A stretch of 64,000 bases of DNA from Kaistella polysaccharea (GCF_020410745.1 NZ_CP084528.1:2294001-2358000); one strand, 5' to 3'. Positions 1-11,192 are shown, counted from the stretch's first letter. The notes: generated by a model not told the origin, from the letters alone. Translations and numbers: made by a program.

Positions 1-550
1 AAAAAATTCCGTAATATCTTTTCAAATCATAAATCATCCACTTTTGATCTTGATAACGATTTTTAAAATGGCTGATGATTAATGGTAAAACATTAAAATC
101 AGGTTCTATTTTTGAAAAGTAGACTTCATCCTGCAATTTTTCAAATCGTACAAAAGCATGCATTCGGTGAACTTCCCGACTTATCGATTTCGTGATTTTT
201 GCAATATCCATCATATCAACATTTGCAAAGTTATTCAGAACAGGATCTTTTGGGAACTTTAGGGAAAGTGAAACGGCGGATAGAATTAATCTTTCAGCAT
301 TTTCATTTTCAGATAAATAAACTCTTAAAAGTTGAGAAACGCCTTTTTTTCCTAAATTATTTTCCAGTTTTTGTAAAACCCGATTTGCTTTTACTTCATT
401 AGTGATCACTTCATGAGGGTCAGAAAAAATTGATTCTGTTTTGTACTGATCGATCGATATAATTTCCGCTGGTTGAAATTTATATTCGTAAACCTCGAAA
501 ATTGCCGTAAACAAACCTTCAAATGTTCCGTCGTAAAGAAGCGTCGTCAT
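1..550 (-). CDS. DUF4130 (TIGR03915-type) putative DNA repair protein, C-terminus cut by window edge
   Basis: The minus strand is open from an ATG at 550 to the window edge (183 codons). It begins MTTLLYDGTFEGLFTAIFEV and later contains VHRMHAFVRFEKL, KIEPDFNVLPLIISHF and W-M-I-Y-D-x-K-R-Y-Y-G, which I recognise as the DUF4130 family. Members of this family are found next to a radical SAM protein and are annotated as putative DNA repair or uracil-DNA-glycosylase-like proteins; the biochemical role is not established. The start codon directly follows the TAA of the upstream radical SAM gene (TAA at 553-551, ATG at 550-548), so the two are probably translationally coupled. Only the far C-terminus is missing. 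Confidence 0.85.
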   Translation of the reverse strand, partial: MTTLLYDGTFEGLFTAIFEVYEYKFQPAEIISIDQYKTESIFSDPHEVITNEVKANRVLQKLENNLGKKGVSQLLRVYLSENENAERLILSAVSLSLKFPKDPVLNNFANVDMMDIAKITKSISREVHRMHAFVRFEKLQDEVYFSKIEPDFNVLPLIISHFKNRYQDQKWMIYDLKRYYGIF

Positions 551-1810
551 TTAGAAAAGCGTCAGTTGTTCCGAGAAAGGATTTTGAAATTTTGATTTCA
601 TTCCCTGCAAAATTATTTTTCGGAAGTTAAAATCATCAATATATTTATTAAAAATATTCTGAGCTTCGAATTCTACAAAGTATTTTGCACGGTTTGTGGC
701 CACGCCCATTTTCTGTAAATGTCCTAAATTCAATTTTTGAAAGTTTCGCGCGCTTAAAATTTTATACATTGATTTTCGTCCAATTCCGGGAACGCGTAAA
801 ATCATTTCTTTCGTCGCCGTATTGATGTTCACGGGAAACTGTTCCCGATTTCTCAAAGCCCAAGCCAATTTCGGATCGACTTCTAAATCAAGAAAAGGAT
901 TGCTTTTTTCTAAAATTTCATCCGCCTTAAAGCCATAAAAACGCATTAACCAATCCGCTTGATACAATCTGTTTTCCCGCAACATCGGAACTTGCGAATC
1001 GATAGACGGCAAACGCTTATCTTCCAACATTGGGACATATCCAGAATAGTACACTCTTTTTAACTTGTAATTTTGGTAAAAATAATCTGCTACTTTAATA
1101 ATTTTTAGATCGGTTTCATCGGTTGCGCCAACAATCATCTGAGTAGATTGTCCTGCAGGTGCAAATTTCGGAACGTTTTTAAAGAGTTTTTTTTCTTCTT
1201 TGTAAAGGATCAGTTCATTTTTTATGAAACCCATTGGTTTGATCATTTGATCATGGGATTTTTCGGGTGCCAACAATTTTAGTCCCGCGGTTGTGGGGAT
1301 TTCTAAATTAATGGAAAGTCGGTCTGCATATAAACCAGCTTCTTTCATCAGTTCATCACTGGCGCCAGGGATTGATTTTAAATGGATATAGCCATTAAAT
1401 TTATGTTCTGTCCGAAGTTTTTTCGCGACGCGAACCAAGCGTTCCATGGTTGTATCTGCATCTTTAAAAATTCCGGAACTTAGAAATAATCCTTCAATAT
1501 AATTTCGTCTGTAAAAATTGATGGTTAAATCAACCACTTCTTCTACCGTGAAAGCTGCTCTTTTAATGTCATTGGTTTTTCTGGAAACACAATATGCACA
1601 ATCATAAATGCAATGATTTGTTAAAAGAATTTTTAATAAGGAAACACATCGACCATCTTCAGTGTAGGAATGGCAAATTCCGGAAGCATGGCTGTCGCCC
1701 AAACCACCTTTTGTGTTTTTTCGGTTTCCGCCGCTTGAAGAACACGAAACATCATATTTCGCAGCATCGGCTAGTATTTCAAGCTTTTCTTGAAGGCGGG
1801 GAAAATTCAT
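551..1810 (-). CDS. Radical SAM protein, putative DNA modification/repair (TIGR03916-type)
   Basis: 419 aa. The cluster motif C-x3-C-x2-C is at residues 67, 71 and 74 (HCIYDCAYC), which binds the [4Fe-4S] cluster that cleaves S-adenosylmethionine. A helix-hairpin-helix-like segment with VPGIGRKS lies in the C-terminal third, preceded by INTATKEMIL; HhH motifs contact DNA backbones, which supports the DNA-repair label of the family. Extra cysteines at 23, 46 and 55 lie in the conserved N-terminal leader. The gene heads a two-gene minus-strand unit with the DUF4130 gene. A -7 box lies about 20 bp before the ATG. The substrate is unknown; the family assignment is firm. Confidence 0.88.
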   Translation of the reverse strand: MNFPRLQEKLEILADAAKYDVSCSSSGGNRKNTKGGLGDSHASGICHSYTEDGRCVSLLKILLTNHCIYDCAYCVSRKTNDIKRAAFTVEEVVDLTINFYRRNYIEGLFLSSGIFKDADTTMERLVRVAKKLRTEHKFNGYIHLKSIPGASDELMKEAGLYADRLSINLEIPTTAGLKLLAPEKSHDQMIKPMGFIKNELILYKEEKKLFKNVPKFAPAGQSTQMIVGATDETDLKIIKVADYFYQNYKLKRVYYSGYVPMLEDKRLPSIDSQVPMLRENRLYQADWLMRFYGFKADEILEKSNPFLDLEVDPKLAWALRNREQFPVNINTATKEMILRVPGIGRKSMYKILSARNFQKLNLGHLQKMGVATNRAKYFVEFEAQNIFNKYIDDFNFRKIILQGMKSKFQNPFSEQLTLF

Positions 1811-1829
1811 AAATAAGATTTTTGGATTC

Positions 1830-1837
1830 CAAATTTA
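1830..1837 (-). promoter_or_regulatory. Bacteroidota -7 box for the radical SAM/DUF4130 pair
   Basis: Reading the minus strand, TAAATTTG matches the TAnnTTTG consensus and ends 19 bp before the ATG at 1810. No good TTTG -33 element is visible at the usual distance. Confidence 0.5.
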
Positions 1838-2057
1838 CAAACTTAAAATCTGCTGGCAAAAAATTTATAGTTTATTTAACATAATATTTTCAATGTTGAT
1901 TGTCAGCTAGTTAGATGTTAAATTTAGGAGGTAAATTAGGTGAATTTATGAGGTTTATAATTGTGTTTTCTGATATTTCACGGCAGTTTTCAGCGCTTTC
2001 AAGAGTATATTCTAACACCATTTTTACTGTTCTCCAAGATTTAGCAGATAGACATTA

Positions 2058-2089
2058 TTTGCCAATCTCGCAAAGAAAATGTATCTTTG
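2058..2089 (+). promoter_or_regulatory. Probable rpoB promoter (TTTG ... TATCTTTG)
   Basis: TTTG at 2058-2061 and TATCTTTG at 2082-2089 are separated by 20 bp, matching the Bacteroidota -33/-7 arrangement. Transcription would start near 2093. Confidence 0.6.
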
Positions 2090-2259
2090 CACTCTATTTT
2101 GGCGCAAATAACTATATACTCGACTTTAATTTACTGATTTTCAACTCTTTCATATTCTGAAAGGGGATTTTCTGTTTTAAATCTAGTCCGTAAGCATCAC
2201 CGCCAAAATACAGTGAAAATATTTTGCACTACGTCGTGAAAAGATATACCGATGTTGCA

Positions 2260-2301
2260 GTTAGAAAGAGCCAAGTACAAAGAGCCAAGAGCCAAGACTT
2301 C
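2260..2301. repeat. Heptad-period spacer in the rpoB leader
   Basis: Six successive 7-base units can be read: GTTAGAA, AGAGCCA, AGTACAA, AGAGCCA, AGAGCCA, AGACTTC. The phase is exact and the units are imperfect. It is the shortest of a set of such tracts in this window. Confidence 0.6.
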
Positions 2302-2406
2302 TCCTGATTGCGCCAAAATCAACCGTCTGAACTCCAATTCTTTCTTAGTTTCTTTCTGATATTTTAGAAACAAAATATTTTTTAACCCTCATTCTTTAAT
2401 TTTTTT

Positions 2407-5400
2407 ATGAGTAAATCTAAAGCAGTCGCTAAAGCTCAGGCTAATCAAAGAATCAATTTCTCCGAAGCAAAAGGAAAAATTGTGACTCCTGACTTTTTGG
2501 ACATTCAGATCCAATCTTTCAAAGATTTTTTCCAGTTGGACACCCTTCCGGAGCAAAGACTCAATGAATCTTTGTACAAAACCTTTCAAGAAAATTTCCC
2601 AATTACCGATTCCCGAAACAATTTCGTTTTGGAGTTTTTGGATTATTTGGTTGATTCCCCAAGATACTCGATCGACGAGTGTGTAGAAAGAGGTTTAACC
2701 TATTCGGTTCCTCTGAAAGCCAGACTAAAATTGTACTGTACTGATCCGGAACACGAAGATTTCCAGACCGTGGTACAAGATGTTTATTTGGGACCAGTTC
2801 CTTATATGACGCCATCTGGTTCATTTATTATTAATGGTGCGGAGCGTGTTATTGTAACTCAATTACACAGATCTCCTGGTGTTTTCTTTGGTCAGACTTA
2901 TCACGCCAACGGAACTAAATTGTACTATTCCCGTATTATTCCTTTCAAAGGATCTTGGATGGAATTTACAACCGACATCAATAATGTGATGTTCGCGTAC
3001 ATCGACCGTAAGAAAAAATTGCCTTTAACTACATTGTTAAGAGCAATCGGATACGAATCCGATAAAGATATCCTTCAGATTTTTGATCTAGCAGAAGAAG
3101 TAAAAGTTTCTAAAGCAGCGTTGAAAAAAGTAGAAGGTAGAGTTTTAGCAGCGAGAGTTTTGAACACATGGTTCGAAGATTTTGTTGATGAAGACACGGG
3201 TGAAGTAGTTTCTATCGAACGAAATGAAATCATCTTAGACAGAGAAACAGTTCTTGAAAAAGAGCATATTGATATGATTATTGATTCTGGTGTGAAATCA
3301 ATCTTGATTCACAAAGAAAATGCAAATGAATTTTCTATTATCCAGAATACATTACAAAAAGATCCAACCAACTCTGAAAAAGAAGCGGTTGAATATATTT
3401 ACCGTCAGTTGCGTAACGCAGATCCGCCCGATGAAGAAACAGCACGTGGAATTATAGAAAAATTATTCTTCTCTGAGCAACGTTATTCATTAGGTGAAGT
3501 TGGTCGTTACCGATTGAACAAAAAACTGAATCTTAATATTCCGGAAAAAACAGAAGTTTTAACCAAGGAAGATATTATTGCTATTGTAAGACACTTAATT
3601 GAATTGGTAAACGCGAAAGCGGAAGTTGATGATATTGATCACTTGTCGAACAGACGTATTAAAACTGTTGGTGAGCAATTATCAGGTCAGTTTAGTGTAG
3701 GTCTTTCCAGAATTGCAAGAACGATTAGAGAAAGAATGAACGTTAGAGATAACGAAATCTTTACTCCAATTGATTTGGTAAACGCAAAAACATTAACCTC
3801 TGTGATTAACTCGTTCTTCGGAACGAATCAGTTATCTCAGTTCATGGATCAAACCAATCCACTCTCAGAAATCACGCACAAGCGTAGACTTTCTGCCCTG
3901 GGACCTGGTGGACTTTCAAGAGAGAGAGCAGGTTTTGAGGTACGTGACGTTCACCATACGCACTACGGAAGAATTTGTCCGATTGAAACGCCAGAGGGAC
4001 CAAACATTGGTCTAATTTCATCTTTGGGTATTTATGCGAAAATTAACAGTCTTGGTTTCATCGAAACTCCATACAGAAAAGTAGAAAACGGTAAAGTTGA
4101 CTTGAAAACTGCACCAATTTATTTAAATGCGGAAGATGAAGAAGATCGTGTAATTGCGCAGGCAAATATCGATATGAAAGATGATGGTACCATTAATACA
4201 GACAGAGTAATTGCTCGTTTGGATGGTGATTATCCAGTTGTTGAGCCTCAGCAGGTAGATTTAATTGATGTAGCTCCGAACCAAATTTCTGGTATTTCTG
4301 CTTCATTGATTCCTTTCTTGGAGCATGATGATGCCAACCGTGCCTTGATGGGATCGAATATGATGCGTCAGGCAGTTCCATTATTGAAGCCAGAAGCTCC
4401 GATTGTAGGTACAGGTTTAGAAAAACAGGTGGCAACAGATTCACGTGTTTTAATCAATGCTGAAGGTACGGGTGTTGTGGAGTATGTAGATGCTAACAAG
4501 ATCACCATTAAATATGACAGAACTGAAGATCAGGATCTTGTATCATTTGAATCAGGAACGAAAACTTATAAATTAACCAAATTCCGTAAAACCAACCAGA
4601 GTACGACCATCACTTTGAGACCAAACGTAAGAGTAGGGGATAAAGTTGAAAAAGGTCAGGTTCTTTGTGACGGTTATGCAACTGAAAATGGAGAATTGGC
4701 AATCGGTAGAAACCTTACTGTAGCATTTATGCCATGGAAAGGGTACAACTTTGAGGATGCAATTGTAATTAATGAAAAAGTAGTTCGTGAAGACTGGTTT
4801 ACTTCAATTCACGTTGATGAATATTCACTGGAAGTTCGGGATACCAAATTAGGTATGGAAGAATTAACTGCTGATATTCCTAACGTTTCTGAAGAAGCTA
4901 CAAAAGATCTTGACGAAAACGGTATGATTAGAATCGGTGCTGATGTGAAGCCTGGTGATATCATGATTGGTAAGATTACTCCAAAAGGAGAATCAGATCC
5001 AACGCCGGAAGAAAAATTATTAAGAGCGATCTTCGGTGACAAAGCTGGAGACGTAAAAGATGCTTCGTTAAAAGCAGATTCTTCATTAAGAGGAGTTGTT
5101 ATTAACAAGAAGTTATTCTCAAGAAATATTAAAGATAAAAAGAAAAGATCCGAAGAGAAATTGAAACTTGAGGAAATCGAAAATACGTACAAAGCGAAAT
5201 TCGATGAATTAAGAAATACCCTTCTCGAAAAATTAGGAACTTTAGTTAATGGTAAAACTTCTCAGGGAGTTAATAATGACCTTAACGAGGAGATTATCGG
5301 AAAAGGCGTGAAGTTTACAACCAAACTTCTTCAATCTGTTGAAGATTATGTAAACGTAAGTGGTGCTGACTGGACTGTAGATGCTGAGCGTAACAGCTTA

Positions 5401-6234
5401 GTAAAACAGTTGATTCACAACTACAAAATCAAGTATAACGATATTCAAGGAATTAAGAACCGTGAGAAATTTGCGATCTCAATTGGTGATGAACTTCCTG
5501 CAGGAATTATCAAACTGGCTAAAGTATATGTTGCTAAAAAACGTAAACTGAACGTAGGTGATAAAATGGCGGGTCGTCACGGTAACAAAGGAATTGTATC
5601 CAGAATTGTTCGTGAAGAAGATATGCCGTTCCTTGAAGACGGAACACCAGTAGATATCGTATTGAACCCACTTGGGGTACCTTCTCGTATGAACATCGGA
5701 CAGATTTACGAAACTGTTTTAGGATGGGCTGGTCAGAAATTAGGTTTAAAATTCGCAACGCCAATTTTCGATGGTGCAAGTTTAGATCAGATTACTGAAT
5801 ATACAGAACAGGCAGGTTTACCAAAATATGGTAGCACTTACTTATATGATGGTGGAACAGGTGAAAGATTCGCACAACCAGCAACGGTTGGGATCATTTA
5901 TATGTTGAAATTGGGTCACATGGTAGATGATAAAATGCACGCACGTTCAATCGGACCATATTCATTAATTACGCAACAGCCGTTAGGTGGTAAAGCGCAG
6001 TTTGGTGGACAAAGATTTGGTGAGATGGAGGTTTGGGCATTAGAAGCATTTGGTGCTTCGAACATCCTGAGAGAAATCTTGACTGTGAAGTCTGATGACG
6101 TGATTGGTAGAGCTAAAACGTATGAAGCAATTGCAAAAGGAGAAGCAATGCCTGAACCAGGTATTCCAGAATCCTTCAATGTATTGTTGCATGAGTTACA
6201 GGGTCTTGGTCTTGATGTAAGACTTGAGGAATAA
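2407..6234 (+). CDS. rpoB: DNA-directed RNA polymerase subunit beta
   Basis: 1275 aa, normal for the class. Makes RNA with RpoC, RpoA and sigma in the cytoplasm. Recognisable landmarks are [16 protein letters not shown] in the N-terminal third, the rifampicin-pocket segment near residues 473-530 ([22 protein letters not shown]) with the usual susceptible residues, and [15 protein letters not shown] near the C-terminus. A lysine/glutamate-rich insertion follows [13 protein letters not shown] around residues 905-940. The start is the ATG giving [11 protein letters not shown]. It is followed 85 bp later by rpoC, with a heptad-periodic spacer between. Unusually, no ribosomal protein gene lies directly upstream. 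Confidence 0.99.
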   Translation: MSKSKAVAKAQANQRINFSEAKGKIVTPDFLDIQIQSFKDFFQLDTLPEQRLNESLYKTFQENFPITDSRNNFVLEFLDYLVDSPRYSIDECVERGLTYSVPLKARLKLYCTDPEHEDFQTVVQDVYLGPVPYMTPSGSFIINGAERVIVTQLHRSPGVFFGQTYHANGTKLYYSRIIPFKGSWMEFTTDINNVMFAYIDRKKKLPLTTLLRAIGYESDKDILQIFDLAEEVKVSKAALKKVEGRVLAARVLNTWFEDFVDEDTGEVVSIERNEIILDRETVLEKEHIDMIIDSGVKSILIHKENANEFSIIQNTLQKDPTNSEKEAVEYIYRQLRNADPPDEETARGIIEKLFFSEQRYSLGEVGRYRLNKKLNLNIPEKTEVLTKEDIIAIVRHLIELVNAKAEVDDIDHLSNRRIKTVGEQLSGQFSVGLSRIARTIRERMNVRDNEIFTPIDLVNAKTLTSVINSFFGTNQLSQFMDQTNPLSEITHKRRLSALGPGGLSRERAGFEVRDVHHTHYGRICPIETPEGPNIGLISSLGIYAKINSLGFIETPYRKVENGKVDLKTAPIYLNAEDEEDRVIAQANIDMKDDGTINTDRVIARLDGDYPVVEPQQVDLIDVAPNQISGISASLIPFLEHDDANRALMGSNMMRQAVPLLKPEAPIVGTGLEKQVATDSRVLINAEGTGVVEYVDANKITIKYDRTEDQDLVSFESGTKTYKLTKFRKTNQSTTITLRPNVRVGDKVEKGQVLCDGYATENGELAIGRNLTVAFMPWKGYNFEDAIVINEKVVREDWFTSIHVDEYSLEVRDTKLGMEELTADIPNVSEEATKDLDENGMIRIGADVKPGDIMIGKITPKGESDPTPEEKLLRAIFGDKAGDVKDASLKADSSLRGVVINKKLFSRNIKDKKKRSEEKLKLEEIENTYKAKFDELRNTLLEKLGTLVNGKTSQGVNNDLNEEIIGKGVKFTTKLLQSVEDYVNVSGADWTVDAERNSLVKQLIHNYKIKYNDIQGIKNREKFAISIGDELPAGIIKLAKVYVAKKRKLNVGDKMAGRHGNKGIVSRIVREEDMPFLEDGTPVDIVLNPLGVPSRMNIGQIYETVLGWAGQKLGLKFATPIFDGASLDQITEYTEQAGLPKYGSTYLYDGGTGERFAQPATVGIIYMLKLGHMVDDKMHARSIGPYSLITQQPLGGKAQFGGQRFGEMEVWALEAFGASNILREILTVKSDDVIGRAKTYEAIAKGEAMPEPGIPESFNVLLHELQGLGLDVRLEE

Positions 6235-6240
6235 TTAGAA

Positions 6241-6317
6241 GCAAGATACAAGAAACAAGATCCAAGAGATGAGATCTTGATTCTTACATCTCTAATCTCT
6301 TAATCTTTAAAATTAAC
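6241..6317. repeat. Heptad-period spacer between rpoB and rpoC, hairpin-forming
   Basis: Eleven consecutive 7-base units fill the gap: GCAAGAT, ACAAGAA, ACAAGAT, CCAAGAG, ATGAGAT, CTTGATT, CTTACAT, CTCTAAT, CTCTTAA, TCTTTAA, AATTAAC. The first half is purine-rich and the second half pyrimidine-rich. AAGAGATGAGA (6264-6274) pairs with TCTAATCTCTT (6291-6301) with one mismatch. Confidence 0.75.
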
Positions 6318-6319
6318 AA

Positions 6320-9300
6320 ATGTCAAATAAAAATAAAACAAGTAATTTTACAAAAATTACGATTGGACTTTCTTCTCCAGAAATTATCCTACAGGATTCC
6401 CGAGGTGAAGTTTTAAAGCCCGAAACAATTAACTACCGTACGCACAAGCCGGAAAGAGATGGTCTTTTCTGCGAAAAAATCTTCGGACCTGTAAAGGATT
6501 ACGAATGTGCTTGTGGAAAATACAAAAGAATCCGATATAAAGGAATTGTTTGTGACCGTTGTGGTGTAGAAGTTACCGAGAAAAAAGTACGTAGAGAAAG
6601 AATCGGGCATATTGGCTTGGTTGTTCCTGTGGCTCATATCTGGTACTTCCGTTCTTTACCGAATAAAATCGGTTATCTTTTAGGATTACCGTCTAAGAAA
6701 TTAGACATGATCATTTATTATGAAAGATATGTCGTGATTCAGCAGGGTATGGCTAAAAAAGCTGACGGCGCTGATTTCGATGACAAAGAATTCCTAACTG
6801 AGGAAGAATATCTGGATGTTCTAGAAACTCTTCCGCCTGAAAATCAATATCTTGATGATGCTGATCCGAATAAATTCATCGCCAAAATGGGTGCTGAAGC
6901 GGTTGAAGAATTATTAAAAAGAATTGATTTAGATGCTTTGTCATTTGACTTGCGTCATAAAGCACACAACGAATCTTCAAAACAAAGAAGAACAGAAGCC
7001 TTAAAAAGATTAAACGTTGTAGAAGCATTGAGAGGTGCAAACACGCGTATGATCAACCGTCCAGAATGGATGATTATGAGGGTGCTTCCTGTAATTCCAC
7101 CAGAATTGAGACCTTTGGTTCCATTGGATGGTGGTCGTTTTGCGACTTCAGATTTAAATGACCTTTACCGTCGCGTAATCATTAGAAATAACCGTTTAAA
7201 GAGACTTTTGGAAATTAAAGCTCCGGAAGTAATTCTTCGTAACGAGAAAAGAATGTTGCAGGAATCTGTAGATTCATTATTCGATAATACCAGAAAATCT
7301 TCTGCAGTAAAATCGGAATCTAATAGACCATTGAAATCACTTTCAGATTCATTGAAAGGTAAACAAGGTCGTTTCCGTCAAAACTTACTGGGAAAACGTG
7401 TGGATTATTCAGCACGTTCCGTAATCGTCGTAGGTCCAAACCTACAATTGCACGAGTGTGGTATTCCTAAAGATATGGCAGCTGAGCTTTACAAACCATT
7501 TATCATCAGAAAACTGATTGAAAGAGGAATCGTAAAAACAGTGAAGTCTGCTAAAAGAATCATTGATAGAAAAGAGCCCGTAGTTTATGATATTCTGGAA
7601 GGCGTAATGAAAGGTCACCCTGTACTTTTGAACAGAGCACCTACGCTTCACAGATTGGGTATTCAGGCATTCCAGCCAAAAATGATTGAAGGAAAAGCAA
7701 TTCAACTTCACCCATTGTGTACCACTGCATTTAATGCGGATTTTGATGGTGACCAGATGGCGGTGCATTTACCGTTAGGTCCGGAAGCTATTTTAGAAGC
7801 ACAACTTTTAATGTTGGGTTCTCAGAATATCTTGAATCCGGCAAATGGTTCACCGATTACGGTTCCATCTCAGGATATGGTTTTGGGTCTATATTATATG
7901 ACCAAAGAATTATCTTCAACAGAAGATATGAAAGTTCTAGGTGAAGGTTTAGCTTTCTATTCTGCGGAAGAAGTAGAGATCGCTTATGCAGAAGGACAAG
8001 TTTCCTTGAATGCAAAAGTAAGATGTAGAGTTCCGATGAAAGAAGATGGAGAATTGGTTACGAGATTGGTAGAAACTACTGTTGGTAGAGTTCTATTCAA
8101 TCAGATCGTTCCTAAAGAAGTTGGTTACATAAACGAACTTTTGACTAAGAAATCATTGAGAAATGTAATTGGTAGAATTTTAGCCGATACAGATTTCCCA
8201 ACGACGGTATCTTTCCTTGATGATATGAAAGACTTAGGTTATTCCAATGCATTCCGTGGAGGTTTATCATTTAGTTTAGGTGATATCGTAATTCCGGAAG
8301 AAAAGAAAACCATGATTGCAACAGCTGTAGAAACAGTTGATGAGATCAAGGCGAACTATAACATGGGATTAATCACCGATACAGAACGTTACAACCAAGT
8401 AATTGATGTTTGGACGAATACCAACGCCGGATTAACTGAGATGATTATGAGCAGAATGAAAACCGATCAAGGTGGGTTTAATTCAGTTTATATGATGCTT
8501 GATTCTGGAGCAAGGGGTTCCAAAGAGCAGATCCGTCAGCTTTCAGGAATGAGAGGATTGATGGCAAAACCACAAAAAGCTGGTTCTACAGGAGCAGAAA
8601 TTATTGAAAACCCGATTGTAGCGAACTTTAAAGAAGGACTTTCTATTTTAGAGTACTTTATCTCTACTCACGGTGCTCGTAAAGGTCTTGCAGATACTGC
8701 ATTGAAAACAGCTGATGCTGGGTATTTGACCCGTAGATTGGTAGATGTTGCACAAGATGTAATCATTACTGAAAACGACTGTGGAACTTTAAGAGGAACA
8801 GAAATTACCCCACTTAAGAAAAATGACGAAATTGTTGAAAAACTTTCGGAAAGAATCTTAGGTAGAGTTTCTTTACATAATGTATACGACCCGGAAACCG
8901 ACGAGGTTATTTTGGAAGCTGATCAATTAATTGATGAAGCAATTGCAAAAAGAATCGAAGGTGCAGGTATTGATTCTGTAGAAGTACGTTCTCCATTAAC
9001 TTGTGAAACGAAAAAAGGAATCTGTGCCGCTTGTTACGGTAGAAATTTAGCCACAGGAAAACCTATTCATATGGGTGAAGCTGTTGGAGTTATCGCCGCA
9101 CAATCCATCGGTGAGCCAGGAACTCAGTTAACATTGAGAACCTTCCACCAAGGGGGAACAGCAGGAAATATTATCGAAAATCCTTCCATCGTTGCAAGAC
9201 GTGATGGTATCGTAGAAATGGATGAAGTGAGAACAGTAACATCTGAAAACGAAGCTGGTAAAAAAGCTGAGATCGTAGTTTCCCGTTCCACAGAATTCCG

Positions 9301-10585
9301 TTTGGTTGCAGATAATGCAGCAAGAACACCATTGATGGTTGCCAACGTTCCTTATGGATCTGAATTGGCAGTGAAACCAGGAGACAAAGTGAAAAAAGGA
9401 GATCTAATCTGTAAGTGGGATCCGTATAATGCGGTAATCATCGCTGAATCGGCAGGTAAGATTGAGTATGAAGACATTGTTCAAGGGGTTTCTTTCCAAC
9501 TGGAAATTGATGAGCAGACCGGTTTCGAAGAGAAAGTAATTTCTGAATCGAGAAATAAGAAAGCCGTACCAACTTTGAAAGTTGTGGATTCTAAAGGAGT
9601 GGAGCAAAAAGCCTACAACTTACCGGTAGGAGCACACATCATGGTAAACGATGGCGAGAAAATTAAGTCTGGTAAAGTAATGATTAAGATCCCACGTAAA
9701 TCTGCAAAATCTGGAGATATTACAGGGGGTCTACCAAGAGTTACCGAATTGTTCGAAGCGAGAAATCCTTCAAACCCAGCCGTAGTTACAGAAATCGATG
9801 GTGTAGTATCTTATGGTAAAATCAAAAGAGGTAACCGCGAGTTAATCGTGGAAGCTAAAACTGGAGAAATCTCTAAATACTTGGTAAAACTTTCGAACCA
9901 GATTTTGGTACAGGAGAATGACTTTGTAAGAGCAGGTTCACCACTTTCTGACGGTTCAACAACACCAGATGACATCTTGAAAATCAAAGGACCAACAGCC
10001 GTACAGGAATATTTGGTTAATGAAATTCAGGAAGTATACAGACTTCAAGGGGTGAAAATCGATGACAAACACTTTGAAATTATTGTTCGTCAAATGATGA
10101 CTAAAGTTTCAATTGTGGATGGTGGAGATACACAATTCCTGGAAGGTGCACTGGAACACAAAGGTGATTTCTTAGCAGAAAACAACAGAGTATTCGGTCT
10201 TAAAGTAGTTGTAGACGCTGGAGATTCGAAAGAATTCAAACCAGGTCAAATGATTACTACGAAAGATCTTAGAGATGAGAATTCTAAACTGAAGCGTGAA
10301 GACCTAGCTTTGGTTGAGGTTCGTGATGCATTATCTGCAACCGCAACACCGGTATTGCAAGGTATTACAAGAGCGGCACTTCAGACTAAATCGTTTATGT
10401 CGGCAGCTTCCTTCCAGGAAACTACGAAAGTTTTGAACGAGGCAGCGGTATCCGGAAAAGTAGATTACTTGAGTGGTCTGAAAGAGAATGTAATTGTAGG
10501 ACACAGAATCCCGGCAGGTACAGGTCTAAAAGATTATCAAAACGTAATTGTGGGTTCTAAAAAAGAATTCGAAGACATTAACTAA
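6320..10585 (+). CDS. rpoC: DNA-directed RNA polymerase subunit beta prime
   Basis: 1421 aa, catalytic subunit of RNA polymerase. The N-terminal zinc ribbon is [20 protein letters not shown]. The magnesium-binding active-site motif NADFDGDQM is at about residues 472-480. The second zinc site uses [13 protein letters not shown]. The bridge-helix/trigger-loop region is represented by [22 protein letters not shown] and the later [16 protein letters not shown] (each split here only by description). The C-terminus carries [20 protein letters not shown]. The gene is co-oriented with rpoB and followed by a DUF3467 gene 99 bp downstream. Confidence 0.99.
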   Translation: MSNKNKTSNFTKITIGLSSPEIILQDSRGEVLKPETINYRTHKPERDGLFCEKIFGPVKDYECACGKYKRIRYKGIVCDRCGVEVTEKKVRRERIGHIGLVVPVAHIWYFRSLPNKIGYLLGLPSKKLDMIIYYERYVVIQQGMAKKADGADFDDKEFLTEEEYLDVLETLPPENQYLDDADPNKFIAKMGAEAVEELLKRIDLDALSFDLRHKAHNESSKQRRTEALKRLNVVEALRGANTRMINRPEWMIMRVLPVIPPELRPLVPLDGGRFATSDLNDLYRRVIIRNNRLKRLLEIKAPEVILRNEKRMLQESVDSLFDNTRKSSAVKSESNRPLKSLSDSLKGKQGRFRQNLLGKRVDYSARSVIVVGPNLQLHECGIPKDMAAELYKPFIIRKLIERGIVKTVKSAKRIIDRKEPVVYDILEGVMKGHPVLLNRAPTLHRLGIQAFQPKMIEGKAIQLHPLCTTAFNADFDGDQMAVHLPLGPEAILEAQLLMLGSQNILNPANGSPITVPSQDMVLGLYYMTKELSSTEDMKVLGEGLAFYSAEEVEIAYAEGQVSLNAKVRCRVPMKEDGELVTRLVETTVGRVLFNQIVPKEVGYINELLTKKSLRNVIGRILADTDFPTTVSFLDDMKDLGYSNAFRGGLSFSLGDIVIPEEKKTMIATAVETVDEIKANYNMGLITDTERYNQVIDVWTNTNAGLTEMIMSRMKTDQGGFNSVYMMLDSGARGSKEQIRQLSGMRGLMAKPQKAGSTGAEIIENPIVANFKEGLSILEYFISTHGARKGLADTALKTADAGYLTRRLVDVAQDVIITENDCGTLRGTEITPLKKNDEIVEKLSERILGRVSLHNVYDPETDEVILEADQLIDEAIAKRIEGAGIDSVEVRSPLTCETKKGICAACYGRNLATGKPIHMGEAVGVIAAQSIGEPGTQLTLRTFHQGGTAGNIIENPSIVARRDGIVEMDEVRTVTSENEAGKKAEIVVSRSTEFRLVADNAARTPLMVANVPYGSELAVKPGDKVKKGDLICKWDPYNAVIIAESAGKIEYEDIVQGVSFQLEIDEQTGFEEKVISESRNKKAVPTLKVVDSKGVEQKAYNLPVGAHIMVNDGEKIKSGKVMIKIPRKSAKSGDITGGLPRVTELFEARNPSNPAVVTEIDGVVSYGKIKRGNRELIVEAKTGEISKYLVKLSNQILVQENDFVRAGSPLSDGSTTPDDILKIKGPTAVQEYLVNEIQEVYRLQGVKIDDKHFEIIVRQMMTKVSIVDGGDTQFLEGALEHKGDFLAENNRVFGLKVVVDAGDSKEFKPGQMITTKDLRDENSKLKREDLALVEVRDALSATATPVLQGITRAALQTKSFMSAASFQETTKVLNEAAVSGKVDYLSGLKENVIVGHRIPAGTGLKDYQNVIVGSKKEFEDIN

Positions 10586-10593
10586 ATAATTAT

Positions 10594-10677
10594 AGATTTT
10601 AGATTACAGATTTTAAAATTTTGAAAATCTGTAGTCTAAAGTCTTTTTATAATTTAAAATCTAAAATTTAAAATTTA
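10594..10677. repeat. Heptad-period spacer between rpoC and the DUF3467 gene, hairpin-forming
   Basis: Twelve successive 7-base units, starting AGATTTT, AGATTAC, AGATTTT, AAAATTT and ending AAATCTA, AAATTTA, AAATTTA. AGATTACAGATTTT (10601-10614) and AAAATCTGTAGTCT (10624-10637) form an inverted repeat with one mismatch, so this could also be an RNA hairpin within the operon. Confidence 0.75.
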
Positions 10678-10684
10678 ACAAGAA

Positions 10685-11002
10685 ATGGACAACAATCAGA
10701 ATCAAGATCAAAACCAAGATCCAAACAACATCAACATTAATCTAAACGAAATGGTTGCTCAAGGCGTATATTGCAACCTTGCTTTGGTAAATAATTCACC
10801 TTCAGAATTCGTATTGGATTTCATCCAAATGATGCCAGGAGTTCAGCAGGCAAACGTAAGATCAAGAGTAATTCTTGCACCTTTACATGCAAAAAGAGTA
10901 TTGGCTGCATTGCAACAAAACATCGCGAACTACGAACAACAATTCGGAGAAATCAAAGAAGTTGAACCTTTCGTATTAGGACAAAATAACGTACAAGCAT
11001 AA
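10685..11002 (+). CDS. DUF3467 domain-containing protein
   Basis: 105 aa. The first 20 residues are an Asn/Gln/Asp-rich tail (NNQNQDQNQDPNN), followed by the compact domain with GVYCNLALVNNSPSEFVLDF and MMPGVQQANVRSRVILAPLHAKR. This is the DUF3467 family, which in Bacteroidota commonly sits just downstream of rpoC. Its function is not known; position suggests a link to transcription, but that is inference. It is the last gene of the rpoBC unit and is followed by a good intrinsic terminator. Confidence 0.9.
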   Translation: MDNNQNQDQNQDPNNININLNEMVAQGVYCNLALVNNSPSEFVLDFIQMMPGVQQANVRSRVILAPLHAKRVLAALQQNIANYEQQFGEIKEVEPFVLGQNNVQA

Positions 11003-11025
11003 TTAGACACGTTTTTTAATATCAG

Positions 11026-11057
11026 TCCCGATTCTTAATTGAGTCGGGATTTTTATT
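11026..11057 (+). terminator. Intrinsic terminator of the rpoBC-DUF3467 unit
   Basis: The stem TCCCGATTC / GAGTCGGGA (one mismatch) with a short loop is followed by a T-rich run (TTTTTATTT), 24 bp after the DUF3467 stop. Confidence 0.85.
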
Positions 11058-11140
11058 TGGGCGCCTTTTTCCGCCTTCCACTCCCGCTTTTTTTACTCCA
11101 CTGCGTTTCGTAAAAAAGAGCTCCGTTCAAGTCGGGGCGC
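11058..11140. repeat. Dispersed palindromic repeat family A, copy 1
   Basis: Left arm contains CCGCCTTCCACTCCCGC then a T run; right arm is an A run then GAGCTCCGTTCAAGTCGGG. The same arms recur at 28291-28384, with a different sequence between them. The arm sequences resemble intergenic repeats I recall from Flavobacteriia genomes. Confidence 0.75.
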
Positions 11141-11192
11141 GGGGAATGGTTTCTGAAAATAAATGAGTTATTAGAAAAGTTAACGTCTTTCA

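Larger units (their letters stand above)
1811..2406. other. 596-bp divergent intergenic region upstream of rpoB
   Basis: No convincing gene is present. The region carries the minus-strand promoter of the radical SAM gene, a plus-strand promoter at 2058-2089, and a short 7-base-period tract at 2260-2301. The rplJ/rplL genes that commonly precede rpoB are not here. With the promoter at 2082-2089 the rpoB leader would be about 310 nt, long enough for regulation, but I see no clear L10-type leader or attenuator. Confidence 0.6.

Noticed and set aside
1915..2160. Plus-strand frame of 81 codons upstream of rpoB
   Set aside because: It overlaps the rpoB promoter, has unusual composition and no recognisable domain.
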